Shown: positions 51,607 to 61,742 of the stretch, one piece after another
Position numbering within the stretch: position 1 is the stretch's first letter
Layout: each line of letters opens with the position of its first letter
Assembly: GCA_026990595.1 (NCBI GenBank)
Contig: JALXCZ010000008.1
Coordinates: 1-64,000, forward strand
Source of the DNA: Sulfurovum sp.
Lineage (GTDB): Bacteria > Campylobacterota > Campylobacteria > Campylobacterales > Sulfurovaceae
Length of the DNA stretch: 64,000 nucleotides
Direction: 5' to 3'
Translations under genes and position numbers: made by a program
The notes under the pieces: generated by a model
Database searches by the model: none
Seen by the model: only the letters and a program-made list of their open reading frames with translations
Told to the model about the DNA's origin: nothing

Positions 51607-53396
51607 AACAGATCATCCAGAATCTTCCTGACTCTGCCGGGGTTTACCAATATTTTGACGCCAATGGGAAGCTGCTCTATGTAGGTAAAGCAAAAAATCT
51701 TAAAAACCGTGTTAAAAGCTACTGGCGGTTTACTCCCCGACTCACACCAAATCCCAGCCAGAGTTCCCGCATCATTAAAATGCTTCATGAAGCACAGAGT
51801 CTGGAATATATTGTAGTGGGAACCGAAGAAGATGCACTCATTTTAGAAAACTCCCTTATCAAACAGCTTAAACCCAAATACAATATTCTTCTGCGTGATG
51901 ACAAGACCTACCCCTACATTTACATTGATGAATCTGTGGATTACCCACGATTTGAAATTACCAGAAAAGTGGTAAAAGGCAAAAATATCACCTATTACGG
52001 TCCTTTTCCTTCCGGCGGAAAAGCACTGTATGATGCTTTGTATGAAGTCTACCCTCTTATTCAGAAAAAATCTTGCCTTAAAGAAGGAAAAGCCTGTCTT
52101 TTCTACCAGATAAAAAAATGCTTGGCTCCGTGTGAGGGGAAAGTAACTCCTTTGGAATATGCCAAGATAGTAGATCAGGCAAAAGAGTCTATCAGCAAAC
52201 GTAAAAAACTCATTACTATACTTGAAGAGAAAATGACAAACCTTGCACTACAGGAACGTTATGAAGAAGCAGGAGCAATGAGAGATTCCATTCAGACTAT
52301 CTCCTCCCTGACTATTACTTCCAATATTGATCTTGCCAATACACTTGACTTGGATATTTTTGCCATACAAAACGGTGACGAACGGGGAGTAATTGTGAAA
52401 CTTTTTATGCGTCAAGGAAAAATTATCTCTTCTACACATACCTACTTTAGGCATACCCATATTTTTGATGAAAATGAAGCCTATAAACAGGCACTTCTGG
52501 AATTCTATACTATAGATACTCCTCATATCTCTCAACAGATACTCACTGCCCATACCTTTGAAGACTCGCAGCAGGTCTCCCAAAGTCTCAGCATCCGCTT
52601 TGATAAAAAAATAGAAATACTTACTCCCCAAAGAGGAGCAAAAGCCAAGCTTGTTTCACTTGCATTGCAAAACTGTGAGGAGCTGCTGCGTAAAAAACAA
52701 AATGACACCATCATGGAACAGAAGATCGCTGATCTTTTTGATCTTTCAGTCATACCATACCGCATAGAGACTTTTGACAACTCTCATATGATGGGGGTCG
52801 CTATTGTCGGAGGAATGGTTGTTTGGAATGAAAATAAATGGGATAAGTCCAGCTATAGACGTTATGCATTAGATGCCAGAGATGAATACGGACAGATGAA
52901 AGAGATGCTTTCACGTCGAATAGAGAAATTTTCCAGTGAACCTGCACCTGATCTATGGATACTTGATGGAGGACAGGCCAACTTCAATCTTGCTAAAGCA
53001 CTGTTACAAGAGGCACATGTCAATCTTGATGTTATAGCCATAGCAAAAGAGAAGCTTGACAGCAAGGCACACCGTGCAAAAGGTGCAGCAAGAGATATCA
53101 TCTATTCAACACAAGGTATTGTTGAACTCAAACCCAATGACAAACGGCTTCACTGGATACAGAGACAAAGAGATGAAGCACACCGCTATGCTATCACCTA
53201 TCATCAAAATAAAAAAAGAAAAGAAGATACACAAATTTCACTACTTAATAAAAAAGGGATCGGGAAAGCCTCTGTTAAAAAACTGATTGATTATTTTGGT
53301 ACATTCGAAGCGATAGAAAATGCATCATTTGAAACTATTCGGCAGGTTACCAACAGGCAAATTGCCACTATTTTAAAAGAAAAGGATATTCATTGA
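51603..53396 (+). CDS. uvrC: Excinuclease ABC subunit C
   Basis: 597 residues. The GIY-YIG nuclease domain starts at residue 10 (SAGVYQYFDANGKLLYVGK). A UVR motif (EERYEEAGAMRDSI) lies near 215, the RNase H-like endonuclease region (ETFDNSHMMG and WILDGGQANF) near 390-460, and a C-terminal HhH pair (KKGIGKASVKKLIDYFG). It makes the dual incisions in nucleotide excision repair. Translation is coupled to the DUF721 gene. Confidence 0.97.
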   Translation: MKQIIQNLPDSAGVYQYFDANGKLLYVGKAKNLKNRVKSYWRFTPRLTPNPSQSSRIIKMLHEAQSLEYIVVGTEEDALILENSLIKQLKPKYNILLRDDKTYPYIYIDESVDYPRFEITRKVVKGKNITYYGPFPSGGKALYDALYEVYPLIQKKSCLKEGKACLFYQIKKCLAPCEGKVTPLEYAKIVDQAKESISKRKKLITILEEKMTNLALQERYEEAGAMRDSIQTISSLTITSNIDLANTLDLDIFAIQNGDERGVIVKLFMRQGKIISSTHTYFRHTHIFDENEAYKQALLEFYTIDTPHISQQILTAHTFEDSQQVSQSLSIRFDKKIEILTPQRGAKAKLVSLALQNCEELLRKKQNDTIMEQKIADLFDLSVIPYRIETFDNSHMMGVAIVGGMVVWNENKWDKSSYRRYALDARDEYGQMKEMLSRRIEKFSSEPAPDLWILDGGQANFNLAKALLQEAHVNLDVIAIAKEKLDSKAHRAKGAARDIIYSTQGIVELKPNDKRLHWIQRQRDEAHRYAITYHQNKKRKEDTQISLLNKKGIGKASVKKLIDYFGTFEAIENASFETIRQVTNRQIATILKEKDIH

Positions 53397-53421
53397 CATT
53401 TTTTGACATTTTTTTGATAGA
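53393..53421 (+). promoter_or_regulatory. 29-nt T-rich motif, copy 1 (upstream of signalling operon)
   Basis: TTGAC, ATTTTTT, GAC, ATTTTTTT, GATAGA, overlapping the uvrC stop. The same 29-nt layout recurs at 63299-63327 with only three A/T differences. Repeats of TTTTTTGA at ~11-base spacing resemble the periodic T-stretches of Campylobacterota sigma70 promoters. Confidence 0.5.
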
Positions 53422-53565
53422 CTTACCGTTATAAAACCTTTTTCATATTTTTTACTAGAAAAATGATCTTTTTCATGCTATTTTTAGTTTATTTGTTATA
53501 AGGTTATAGTAGGAAAGTTATATCAAAACTTATATTCACTGAAATAAGATATTTGAATTTATAAT

Positions 53566-53645
53566 TTACGAGACAAAGCTAAACTCATTGTGAAGTGAGG
53601 GCAGAAAACCATGGGTCTCTTGAAGATTGCCAGGTTACCAGAGTA
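53566..53645 (+). promoter_or_regulatory. Candidate GEMM-I cyclic di-GMP riboswitch
   Basis: In the leader of the PAS gene: AAAGCTAAA leads into a stem CTCATT/AGTGAG closed by the GNRA tetraloop GTGA (53584-53599). Then GGCAGAAAACC (53600-53610), GGGTCT (53613-53618) pairing with AGA-TTGCC, and the 3' block GCCAGGTTACC (53629-53639). This order matches the GEMM-I consensus (AAAC - GNRA hairpin - GG-CGCAAAGCC - GGGTCT - GCCGGGTTACC). Downstream, CCTTT near 53670 can pair with AAAGG at the ribosome site, suggesting translational control. The rest of 53397-53705 holds only AT-rich leader and a TATAAT at 53560. Confidence 0.7.
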
Positions 53646-53705
53646 GCATTATTACTTCTTCTGAAAACCCTTTCTTCAATTTTGACTCATTTAAAGGAGT
53701 ATCCT

Positions 53706-54122
53706 GTGCACACACCTGAGCCTATAGATGAAGAGTATACCTTTGAAAAAGGTCTGATCGTAAGTTCAACAAATCTTAAAGGTATCATTACCTATGCCAA
53801 TCGAAAGTTCTGTGAAATTTCAGGATACAGTAAGGATGAGCTTACAGGAAAGAATCACAATATCGTTAGACATCCAGATATGCCAAAAGCAGCATTCAAA
53901 GAAGTATGGAACACCATACAGGAAGGAAAAGAGTGGTCAGGCCTTGTAAAAAATCTTCGAAAAGACGGAAGATATTATTGGGTATATTCACATATCGCAC
54001 CTGTGAAAACGGATGATATGATCACAGGATATACTGCAGCAAGAAGACCTGCCGACGAAACAGAAATAGAAGAGATCATCCCTCTATACAGGGATATGTT
54101 AGAAAAAGAGAATCATTCATAA
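53706..54122 (+). CDS. PAS-domain signalling protein (Aer-like)
   Basis: 138 residues from a GTG at 53706 with AAGGAG 7 bases upstream; frames starting earlier would run through the riboswitch. One PAS domain covers about 18-125: IVSSTNLKGIITYANRKFC, then ISGYSKDELTGKNHNIVRHP and GRYYWVYSHIAPVK. This resembles the redox-sensing PAS of Aer-type receptors, but there is no membrane or methyl-accepting domain. It probably delivers a signal to the kinase in the same operon. Confidence 0.85.
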   Translation: MHTPEPIDEEYTFEKGLIVSSTNLKGIITYANRKFCEISGYSKDELTGKNHNIVRHPDMPKAAFKEVWNTIQEGKEWSGLVKNLRKDGRYYWVYSHIAPVKTDDMITGYTAARRPADETEIEEIIPLYRDMLEKENHS

Positions 54123-54139
54123 AAGGAGTTGTACACATC

Positions 54140-55600
54140 ATGTATTATATAACCAATCACAACCATCAGATCATTGCTGCCGACAGTAGCTTTTTAGGCT
54201 TACTTCACATAGAAAGCATAGATGAACTTTATACCAAAATAGCATTAGGCGACATTACTTTTACATCTTCTCTTGAGAATAAGGTCACGATCACAACATC
54301 CCAGGGAGAAGAATCCTATGCTACTCAGATCAGTACTCTCAGCAGCATTTTGGGAAACATGACCCTGGTTCAGCTGGAAATATCTGAAGAAGTATCAGTT
54401 TCTCCGGAGAAAGACTTCACAGAAGATCTTCTTATTATCGGAAGTAATGAAATAAATGATATACCTGTCTCAGATACAGCTTTAGAAGAAGTCATTGAAA
54501 AGAATGAGAAAATTGATGAGTCCCTTCCTGAAGAAGATCTTCTTTCTCTTAAGGAAGAGATAACTACACCAGAAGCAGATACTGTAACACATGATGATCT
54601 GTCTATACTAGATGATGAACCCATATCTTTTAACGATACGGTTACTGAAACAGAAGAAGAAATATCTCTTTTGGATGATACCCCTATGGATCTTCAGGAA
54701 ACAGAGACAAGCAGAGAGGATCATGAAGAAATATTACCAAATGAAACAGAAAGCAGTGATGAACTTTTTGACCTTCTCCTGCCTAATGCTCCTGAAGAAA
54801 CGATAGATGAGATATCACTTCAGGAAACAGACGAACAGAAAGCAGACTTACAAGAAGAGGATCATACTCCGATCCTGATCAATATAGAACATATCAGTAA
54901 AGAGATCGGTATCTCTACAGAAGATTATAACAACTTCCTCAATGAATATATAGATACAGCGATTACATTGGAAAAAGATCTTAAAAGCGATCAAGACGAG
55001 AAACGTTCTCATGCCATTACCACACTTTCACATCTTGCAAGTGTTCTGCATCTTCCTATGATCACAGAGATCATCACACAGATCAAAAACCAATCGGTAG
55101 AGAATCAAAACAGCAGTGTAAGCACTCTATACAATACCTTGTCCAGACTTACGACACAAAAAGCCGATATAATAGAAGAAGTATCAGCTCCGTTAGCAGA
55201 AGCAGATATCGCAGTTAAACCATCCGGTACGGAAGGTTTCGGAACGATCAATCTTGATGATGTCAAGCCTATACATTTTGATTTTCAATTGGAAGAAGCA
55301 GCCAATGATCTTAGTCTTCCAGTAGAACTTATAGAGGAGTTCGTACATGATTTTATAGAACAAGGTCATACAGAAACAAAAAAAATGTTAGCTGCCTATG
55401 AAAAAGGCGACTTGGATACGATCCAAAAGATCGGTCACTTGCTTAAGGGAGCATCAAGCAACTTGCGTATCAATCCACTCTCTGATACCCTTTATAAGAT
55501 CCAATTCTGTGAAGACAGCAGTCAGCTGGAAACATTGATCAAAGATTATTGGGCGCATTTTCTCTCTTTTGAAATGCAAATCAATCTTATATCAAAATAA
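54140..55600 (+). CDS. HPt-type phosphotransfer protein with acidic linker
   Basis: 486 residues. The N-terminus (1-90) looks like a small PAS-like alpha/beta domain. Residues about 95-250 are very acidic and repetitive, with units such as LSILDDEPISFND and ISLLDDTPMDLQE. Helical segments follow, and the C-terminal ~100 residues carry an HPt motif, IGHLLKGASSNLRI, with the candidate phospho-histidine near 433. AAGGAG lies upstream. Position between a PAS protein and a hybrid kinase supports a phosphorelay role. Confidence 0.7.
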   Translation: MYYITNHNHQIIAADSSFLGLLHIESIDELYTKIALGDITFTSSLENKVTITTSQGEESYATQISTLSSILGNMTLVQLEISEEVSVSPEKDFTEDLLIIGSNEINDIPVSDTALEEVIEKNEKIDESLPEEDLLSLKEEITTPEADTVTHDDLSILDDEPISFNDTVTETEEEISLLDDTPMDLQETETSREDHEEILPNETESSDELFDLLLPNAPEETIDEISLQETDEQKADLQEEDHTPILINIEHISKEIGISTEDYNNFLNEYIDTAITLEKDLKSDQDEKRSHAITTLSHLASVLHLPMITEIITQIKNQSVENQNSSVSTLYNTLSRLTTQKADIIEEVSAPLAEADIAVKPSGTEGFGTINLDDVKPIHFDFQLEEAANDLSLPVELIEEFVHDFIEQGHTETKKMLAAYEKGDLDTIQKIGHLLKGASSNLRINPLSDTLYKIQFCEDSSQLETLIKDYWAHFLSFEMQINLISK

Positions 55601-55613
55601 AAGGAAATAAACG

Positions 55614-58600
55614 ATGACCATACGAAATAGACTTAAGCTCATTGGACTTGTACCGATTGTACTTCTTATCTTATTATCAAGTTATTTCTTTGTAACTTCA
55701 TATTTGAATTTTGAAAAAGCACACGCTTTAAAAACCGTCTTAAGTAACAATGCCTATCTTGGCAATACATTGGTACAAATAGGTAAAGAACGTGGTCTTA
55801 CTGCCCTTTACATGGGAAGCGAAGGAAAAGAGTTTGGTGATTCTTTAAAGAAACAAAGAACCGATACAGACAGATCTTTTCAAACACTTAAAAAAAATCT
55901 GGTTGTTAGAGATACAAGTTATATTCCGCTACTTCTAAAACTTTTAGGTGAAAATCAACCTATAGATAATGGTAAATACCAAAAATTACTTCACAATCTT
56001 GGAAAAATATCCGGTCTTAGAAAAACAGTAGATGCAAACAGTAAAGATTTTAAACATATCTTTTTTGACGGCTACACTAAAACATTTGCCACACCCATAC
56101 TTGACAACCTTTCCCAAATAGATAATTTTGTATTAAATACTGAAATGTCCTCCCTTATTTCCACACTTTCCCAACTTTCGATCGCAAAAGAGAATAGTGC
56201 TCTCGAAAGAGGCTTTGTTGCTTACTATATGACAAAAAAAGCTTCTATGTCCTTTGAAGAGATCGCGTTATGGGATCAGTTCAAAACCAAAGCAAATGCC
56301 TTTGATCTTAAACAGGTAAGCAACCCTGATCTTCATCAAAAGTTGGCAAAGATATTCAATGCTCCCAAAGCCAAAGAACTTCTTACAGAGTTGGCAGAGA
56401 CATCTTCTGCCATTCAGACAGATGTTGATAACGGAGATTATGCGGAAGAAGCTATGGATTGGTTTGCCCTGCAGACCCAAAAAATTTCTTTACTTTCAAA
56501 AGCTGAACTGATAACCTCCAATGCTTTATGGAAAAAGAGTGATACCTATTTGCAAAAACAACTTCTTTTGCTTGCCATTGCTACAGCAATCTGGTTATTG
56601 AGTTTTATTCTGGCATTCCTCGGATATGCTACAACACGTGATATTTCCAGAAATATTAAAGAACTTGAAGATGTACTGAATAAAGCAGTCGATGAAATGA
56701 AGAGCAGTGAGCATTATCTTGCCTCAGATACTGCTGCGATAGAAAATATTGAACTTGATACGCATGAGGGAACAAAAGAAGCCTATAGATTCCTTGAAAC
56801 CCTGGTAGACAATGCAAAACAAGATAAACTTACAGCCCTTCAGGCCAATGAAGCCAAATCACTTTTCCTTGCCAATATGTCCCATGAGATCCGTACACCT
56901 CTGAACGGTATTGTCGGCTTTACTGAAATTTTAAGAAGTACAGATCTGACTGCAGAACAAGATGAATTCCTTTCCATCATTGATAAAAGTTCGGAAAATC
57001 TTCTGAGTATTATCAACAATATTCTTGATCTTTCCAAAATTGAAAGCAATAAGATCGAGATCGAGAATATCGTATTTGATGCCCAGGAAGAGTTTGAAAG
57101 TGCCATTGAAACCTATTCTGTAGGAGCCGCTGAGAAGAATATTGATCTTAATTTCTATATGGATCCGATGATCAGTAAAAAACTTAAAGGTGACCCAACC
57201 AAGATCAAAGAGATCCTGATCAATCTTCTTTCCAATGCAATCAAATTTACAAGTCACGGCGGAGAGATCAATCTTGAAATAAGAAAAACACAGGCTGAAG
57301 ATGATCTTAATCCCAAGATCACTTTCTCTGTTCAGGATAATGGGATCGGTATGACAAAAGATCAACAATCCCGTATCTTTGATGCCTTCTCTCAGGCAGA
57401 TGTCTCTGTTACACGTAAATATGGAGGTACAGGACTCGGATTAACGATCTCCAGTCAATTTGTTGAGCTTATGGGTGGGCATTTAGAACTTGAAAGTGCA
57501 AAAGACCACGGTACAACATTCTATTTCTCCTTACCTCTTGAAGAGATCACATCTACTGATATGAATTATACGCATGCCTTTAAAAATATGACTATCGGTA
57601 AATATGAACAGGATGTTCCTACAAAACTTGACAGTTATCTGGAAACATATTTTGAATACTTTGGACCAACTGTCAAACATTTTGAATCTGTTGCTGATCT
57701 TAAAGAGTTGAATGATAATGATGTTTGCAAGAGTTACTGGATAGATATCGATAAAGCCAAGCAGAATATTATGGATGCTATTGCCAATATTGACAAATCA
57801 AAACTGATCGTTATAGCAAATGTAACCAGCCGTAATAAGATCGAAGAGATGGGTATATCACAGGACAATGTTATATTCAAACCTGTCACACTTTCCAAGC
57901 TGAAAAATATACTCAGTAACAGTGCCAATACAACACCTCAACTCATTGAGGAAGCTTTACCTGCACATGCTACGAAATTTGATGCGAAGATACTGGTAAC
58001 AGAAGACAATATTATTAACCAAAAACTTATCAAACGAATCCTTGAAGAGCATGGTATCACTGTTGATCTGGCAAATAACGGTCTTGAATCTTTTGAAAAA
58101 CGCAGAAATAATGATTACGACCTTCTTTTTATGGATATCCAGATGCCTGTTATGGACGGTATTGAGGCGACCCATGAGATACTTGACTATGAAGAGGATG
58201 AAGAGATCCCTCATGTGCCTATTGTAGCATTGACTGCCAATGCACTGAAAGGAGACAGAGAAAAATTCCTGGGTGAAGGTATGGATGAGTATATCACTAA
58301 ACCTATTGAGACAAGTGAATTGCTGTATGTTCTCAATAAATTCCTCTCCGATAAATCAAAAACTGTTTCTTCTGAAGGATCAGTTTTACCAAAAATAGAA
58401 GATAAGGCAACCAAGACAAGTAATAAACGTAAAAAAGAATCTTCACATAAAGAAGAGCAAGACAGTATCATATCTTTAGATGAAACACCATCTGAAGATC
58501 ACGCTTTAGACAAAAAGATACTGATCGCCAAAAAACTCTTTTTAGAGAGTCGTGTTCTAACAAAAGTGATCGACAATCTTGGATATGCATATGATACTTT

Positions 58601-58775
58601 AAGCAGTGTGGATCTTCTTGAAAATGAACTTGCATTAGGAAAATATGACATACTCTTTACCGATGAAGAACTCATTACCGACAGCATCCGTCAATCTAAT
58701 GATAATCTGGCTATAATCACGACCGTAAATTCAAAAGAAGAGATACAAGATCTTATTAAAAAAAATAGAGGATAA
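55614..58775 (+). CDS. Hybrid sensor histidine kinase with NIT-like sensor domain
   Basis: 1053 residues. One membrane helix (about 11-30), a ~280-residue periplasmic domain resembling the nitrate/nitrite-sensing NIT domain ([18 protein letters not shown]), and a second helix (about 318-340). HisKA follows with H424 in [10 protein letters not shown], HATPase with NLLSNAIKF and GTGLGLTIS, then a receiver with phospho-Asp near 840 in [11 protein letters not shown]. The last ~90 residues ([20 protein letters not shown]) look like a second receiver without the usual acidic pocket. It acts with the HPt and receiver proteins beside it. Confidence 0.88.
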   Translation: MTIRNRLKLIGLVPIVLLILLSSYFFVTSYLNFEKAHALKTVLSNNAYLGNTLVQIGKERGLTALYMGSEGKEFGDSLKKQRTDTDRSFQTLKKNLVVRDTSYIPLLLKLLGENQPIDNGKYQKLLHNLGKISGLRKTVDANSKDFKHIFFDGYTKTFATPILDNLSQIDNFVLNTEMSSLISTLSQLSIAKENSALERGFVAYYMTKKASMSFEEIALWDQFKTKANAFDLKQVSNPDLHQKLAKIFNAPKAKELLTELAETSSAIQTDVDNGDYAEEAMDWFALQTQKISLLSKAELITSNALWKKSDTYLQKQLLLLAIATAIWLLSFILAFLGYATTRDISRNIKELEDVLNKAVDEMKSSEHYLASDTAAIENIELDTHEGTKEAYRFLETLVDNAKQDKLTALQANEAKSLFLANMSHEIRTPLNGIVGFTEILRSTDLTAEQDEFLSIIDKSSENLLSIINNILDLSKIESNKIEIENIVFDAQEEFESAIETYSVGAAEKNIDLNFYMDPMISKKLKGDPTKIKEILINLLSNAIKFTSHGGEINLEIRKTQAEDDLNPKITFSVQDNGIGMTKDQQSRIFDAFSQADVSVTRKYGGTGLGLTISSQFVELMGGHLELESAKDHGTTFYFSLPLEEITSTDMNYTHAFKNMTIGKYEQDVPTKLDSYLETYFEYFGPTVKHFESVADLKELNDNDVCKSYWIDIDKAKQNIMDAIANIDKSKLIVIANVTSRNKIEEMGISQDNVIFKPVTLSKLKNILSNSANTTPQLIEEALPAHATKFDAKILVTEDNIINQKLIKRILEEHGITVDLANNGLESFEKRRNNDYDLLFMDIQMPVMDGIEATHEILDYEEDEEIPHVPIVALTANALKGDREKFLGEGMDEYITKPIETSELLYVLNKFLSDKSKTVSSEGSVLPKIEDKATKTSNKRKKESSHKEEQDSIISLDETPSEDHALDKKILIAKKLFLESRVLTKVIDNLGYAYDTLSSVDLLENELALGKYDILFTDEELITDSIRQSNDNLAIITTVNSKEEIQDLIKKNRG

Positions 58776-58780
58776 CACCG

Positions 58781-59146
58781 ATGGCATTAAAAGTACTCAT
58801 TGTTGATGATGATTTCATTAACAGAAAACTATTACAGACTCTTCTTAAAAAGAATCCAGGCGTAACAGATATTTTAGAGGCTGAAAATGGTTCAGATGCA
58901 CTGGATAAATTAAAAAAGGACTCTGATATCAATCTTATTTTATTGGATATCATGATGCCGATCGTTGACGGAATAGAGTTTTTAAAGATCTTTAGATCCG
59001 ATATGGCAAATGCTCATATACCTGTCATCGTCCTCTCTACTGATGATACAAGAAAAACAGAAGTCTTTGATAATGGTGCCAATGATTTTTTGAGAAAACC
59101 CATTAAGGAAGATGACCTGTTCGGCAAGATCGAACAGTGGTCTTAG
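58781..59146 (+). CDS. Single-domain response regulator
   Basis: 121 residues: only a receiver domain, with acidic pocket DDD at 9-11, phospho-Asp D56 in LLDIMMP, Thr/Ser in VLSTDD and Lys in RKPIKEDD near 106. With no output domain it probably acts through protein contacts or as a phosphate shuttle. It is 5 bases after the hybrid kinase and converges on lon. Confidence 0.92.
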   Translation: MALKVLIVDDDFINRKLLQTLLKKNPGVTDILEAENGSDALDKLKKDSDINLILLDIMMPIVDGIEFLKIFRSDMANAHIPVIVLSTDDTRKTEVFDNGANDFLRKPIKEDDLFGKIEQWS

Positions 59147-59169
59147 GAATTTCAAACATTCTCTTTTAA

Positions 59170-59190
59170 CACAGTCCTTCCGGACTTGTG
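59170..59190. terminator. Short hairpin between response regulator and lon
   Basis: CACAGTCC, TTC, then GGACTTGTG: a short imperfect stem between convergent genes, with TTTTAA-rich sequence on the lon-transcript side. Confidence 0.45.
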
Positions 59191-59192
59191 AC

Positions 59193-61613
59193 TTATTTTA
59201 CAAAAACTTCTTTCAATACATCATCTACCGTTGAAACCCCTATAATTTTAATATGGTCTTTTACCTCATGAGGTATATCGTCAAGATCACGTTCATAATT
59301 TTTTACAGGAATAAGTGCTTTGGTCACACCCGCTTTATAGGCAGCAATAAGTTTTTCCTTCAATCCACCGATCGGAAGGACTTTCCCGGTTAAAGTCACT
59401 TCCCCTGTCATCGCAACCCTGTTATCTACTTTTTGTTCACTCAAAATAGAGGCAATCGCTGTTACCATGGTGATCCCTGCACTCGGTCCGTCTTTTGGGG
59501 TTGCACCTTCGGGTACATGGATATGCAGATCATAACGCTTATAGACTTCACTTGCATCTACAGCAATATGCTCTTCTCTCTCTTTGGCACTGTGTGGTAT
59601 GACAGAAGAAGGGATAGTCAACTTTCTCTGGTCTATGAGTATCTTTACGACAGAGTGTGCAATACGTACAGACTCTTTCATGACATCCCCCAGACTTCCG
59701 GTAAGCTGCAATGCCCCCTTGCCTTTGATCTTGATCGCTTCAATGGTCAGCACATCCCCGCCTACAGTAGTCCATGCAAGTCCCGATACCACACCGATTT
59801 GCGGTTTGGTATCAACCAGAGAGATTTCAAATACTTTTTTATCGGTATATTTCTCTAAATTCTTTTTCGTGATGTGTATGGCATCTTTACTTCTGTCTTC
59901 TAAGAGTTTTCTTGCACATTTTCTCATCAGTGAAGCAATTCTTCTACGGAGGTTTCTTACCCCTGCTTCTCTGGTATATTCATCTATGAGTATTTTCAAT
60001 GCTTTGTCTGAAATAGAGAATTCTCTGCGTTTTAAAGCATGTTTCTTTAACTCTTGAGGGATCAAATAACGTTTTGCGATCTCAAATTTCTCTTTAGGCG
60101 TATAGGAGTTGAGTCCTATGAATTCCATTCTGTCACGAAGCGGCGCAGGTATACGTCCGACATCATTAGCAGTAGCAATGAATATCGCTTTGCTCAGATC
60201 AATATTGAAATTCAAATAATAATCCCTATACTTGCTGTTTTGTTCAGGATCTAGTATTTCAAGAAGTGCTGCTGTAGGGTCACCCCGCATACTTCTACCT
60301 ACTTTGTCTATCTCGTCAAGTACAATGACAGGATCCATACTTTTAGCTTCTATCAGTCCCTGCACGACTCGTCCGGGCATTGCTCCCACATAGGTTCGTC
60401 TGTGCCCTCTAAGCTCATTAACATCTTCCAGTCCACCCAGTGCCATGCGTACAAGCGGACGTCCCAATGCTGTAGCAATGGAATTTGCCAATGATGTCTT
60501 CCCTACTCCCGGAGGTCCCGCAAAACAGAGGATCACCCCTCCGATCTCTTTTTGCTTCACACCTCTAAGCTGTGCGAGTTCACGTACTGAAAAGAACTCG
60601 ACAATACGCTCTTTTGGTTTTTCCAAAGAGTAGTGGTCTTTGTCAAGCTCCTGGGAAACATCTTCGACCGAGAGACTTTTTTTACTTGTTTTTCCAAAAG
60701 GAAGTTCAAGTACCCATTCCAGATAACTCTGGATCACATGCGCTTCACTGCTTTCAGGATGCATCCGTGCAAAACGATCCAACTGTTTGCTGATCTCTTT
60801 AAATGCATCTTCCTGCATGTAGGGCTTCAGTGCTTCTACTTTTTCTCTAAAGGCAGCGATCTCCTCTTCACGCTGCGTATCCATACCCAACTCCTGCTGT
60901 ATCTCTTTGAGCTGCTCTTTTAGAAAATACTCTTTATTGGTCTGTTCTATTTTGGAATGTACTTTTGTCCGTATCTCTCTTTGTACTTTGGCTGACTCTA
61001 TCTCTGAAGTGATCACATCTATAAGCTCAAGCAGTCTTTTTTCAATATTGGGCTCTATATAGAGTGCATACGCTACTTCTTTATCAAGTTTCAGCATCGA
61101 AGATACCAGATCTGCAATACGATGAGGCTCGTCATTTTCTTCTATGGTACGTACAAGATCCGCGGGAAAATGGCTGTTCATGGAAGAGAGTATCTTTATT
61201 TTATCTCTTAAAATTCCCATCAGTGCATCTGCTTTAAGTCTGTTATAGCTGTCCAATTTGACAATGTCTATCACTGCCCGGTTAAAATCTCCCGGGATCG
61301 GTTCTATGATCTCACCGCGGGCAAGTCCCTGAAAAAGTATTTTAACCCTGCCGTCAGGAATATGTACCTTACGCATGATAGAGCCGACCACTCCAACCTT
61401 ATACATCGCATCAAAATCACGACTTCCCTCTTTCCCGGCAACAGATGATGTTACAAAAAGTAAAGAGTTGTTTTCCATGGCATCCGTAGCAGCATCGATA
61501 TCTTTCTGATCTGTAAGAAAAATGGGGCTGATCATAAAAGGATAAAGGAAAAGTTCATCTTCTACGACAATAGGTAAAGTAGTGGGAAATGCATCATAAT
61601 CACTGAGTTGCAT
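59193..61613 (-). CDS. lon: ATP-dependent protease Lon
   Basis: 806 residues. The N-terminal substrate domain is followed by an AAA+ module (GPPGVGKTSLA near 370, Walker B VIVLDEIDK near 435) and a Ser-Lys protease domain with PKDGPSAGIT (catalytic Ser near 708) and Lys in GGLKEKLIAA. It degrades misfolded and regulatory proteins. AGGAG lies 6 bases before the ATG. bamD lies upstream on the same strand with a palindromic repeat between. Confidence 0.97.
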   Translation of the reverse strand: MQLSDYDAFPTTLPIVVEDELFLYPFMISPIFLTDQKDIDAATDAMENNSLLFVTSSVAGKEGSRDFDAMYKVGVVGSIMRKVHIPDGRVKILFQGLARGEIIEPIPGDFNRAVIDIVKLDSYNRLKADALMGILRDKIKILSSMNSHFPADLVRTIEENDEPHRIADLVSSMLKLDKEVAYALYIEPNIEKRLLELIDVITSEIESAKVQREIRTKVHSKIEQTNKEYFLKEQLKEIQQELGMDTQREEEIAAFREKVEALKPYMQEDAFKEISKQLDRFARMHPESSEAHVIQSYLEWVLELPFGKTSKKSLSVEDVSQELDKDHYSLEKPKERIVEFFSVRELAQLRGVKQKEIGGVILCFAGPPGVGKTSLANSIATALGRPLVRMALGGLEDVNELRGHRRTYVGAMPGRVVQGLIEAKSMDPVIVLDEIDKVGRSMRGDPTAALLEILDPEQNSKYRDYYLNFNIDLSKAIFIATANDVGRIPAPLRDRMEFIGLNSYTPKEKFEIAKRYLIPQELKKHALKRREFSISDKALKILIDEYTREAGVRNLRRRIASLMRKCARKLLEDRSKDAIHITKKNLEKYTDKKVFEISLVDTKPQIGVVSGLAWTTVGGDVLTIEAIKIKGKGALQLTGSLGDVMKESVRIAHSVVKILIDQRKLTIPSSVIPHSAKEREEHIAVDASEVYKRYDLHIHVPEGATPKDGPSAGITMVTAIASILSEQKVDNRVAMTGEVTLTGKVLPIGGLKEKLIAAYKAGVTKALIPVKNYERDLDDIPHEVKDHIKIIGVSTVDDVLKEVFVK

Positions 61614-61659
61614 AGGTATCTCCTAGAATGTAATTTATTTGAATGGTTTAATCATTTAT

Positions 61660-61732
61660 TGTAGGGGCAGATTCTATATCTGCTCAAGAAACAAATACGC
61701 AAATTAGGGCAGATATGGAATCTGCCCCTACA
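61660..61732. repeat. Palindromic repeat between bamD and lon
   Basis: 24-nt arms 61660-61683 and 61709-61732 (TGTAGGGGCAGATTC...ATATCTGC and its complement) pair with one mismatch around a 25-nt loop. The GC-rich GGGGCAGATTC core is unlike the surrounding AT-rich DNA, which suggests a REP/MITE-type repeat inserted between genes. Confidence 0.7.
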
Positions 61733-61742
61733 TATTTATATT

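Noticed and set aside
53595-53705. Longer N-terminus for the PAS protein
   Set aside because: It would run through the riboswitch-like leader; the GTG at 53706 has a strong ribosome site and gives a natural PAS protein.
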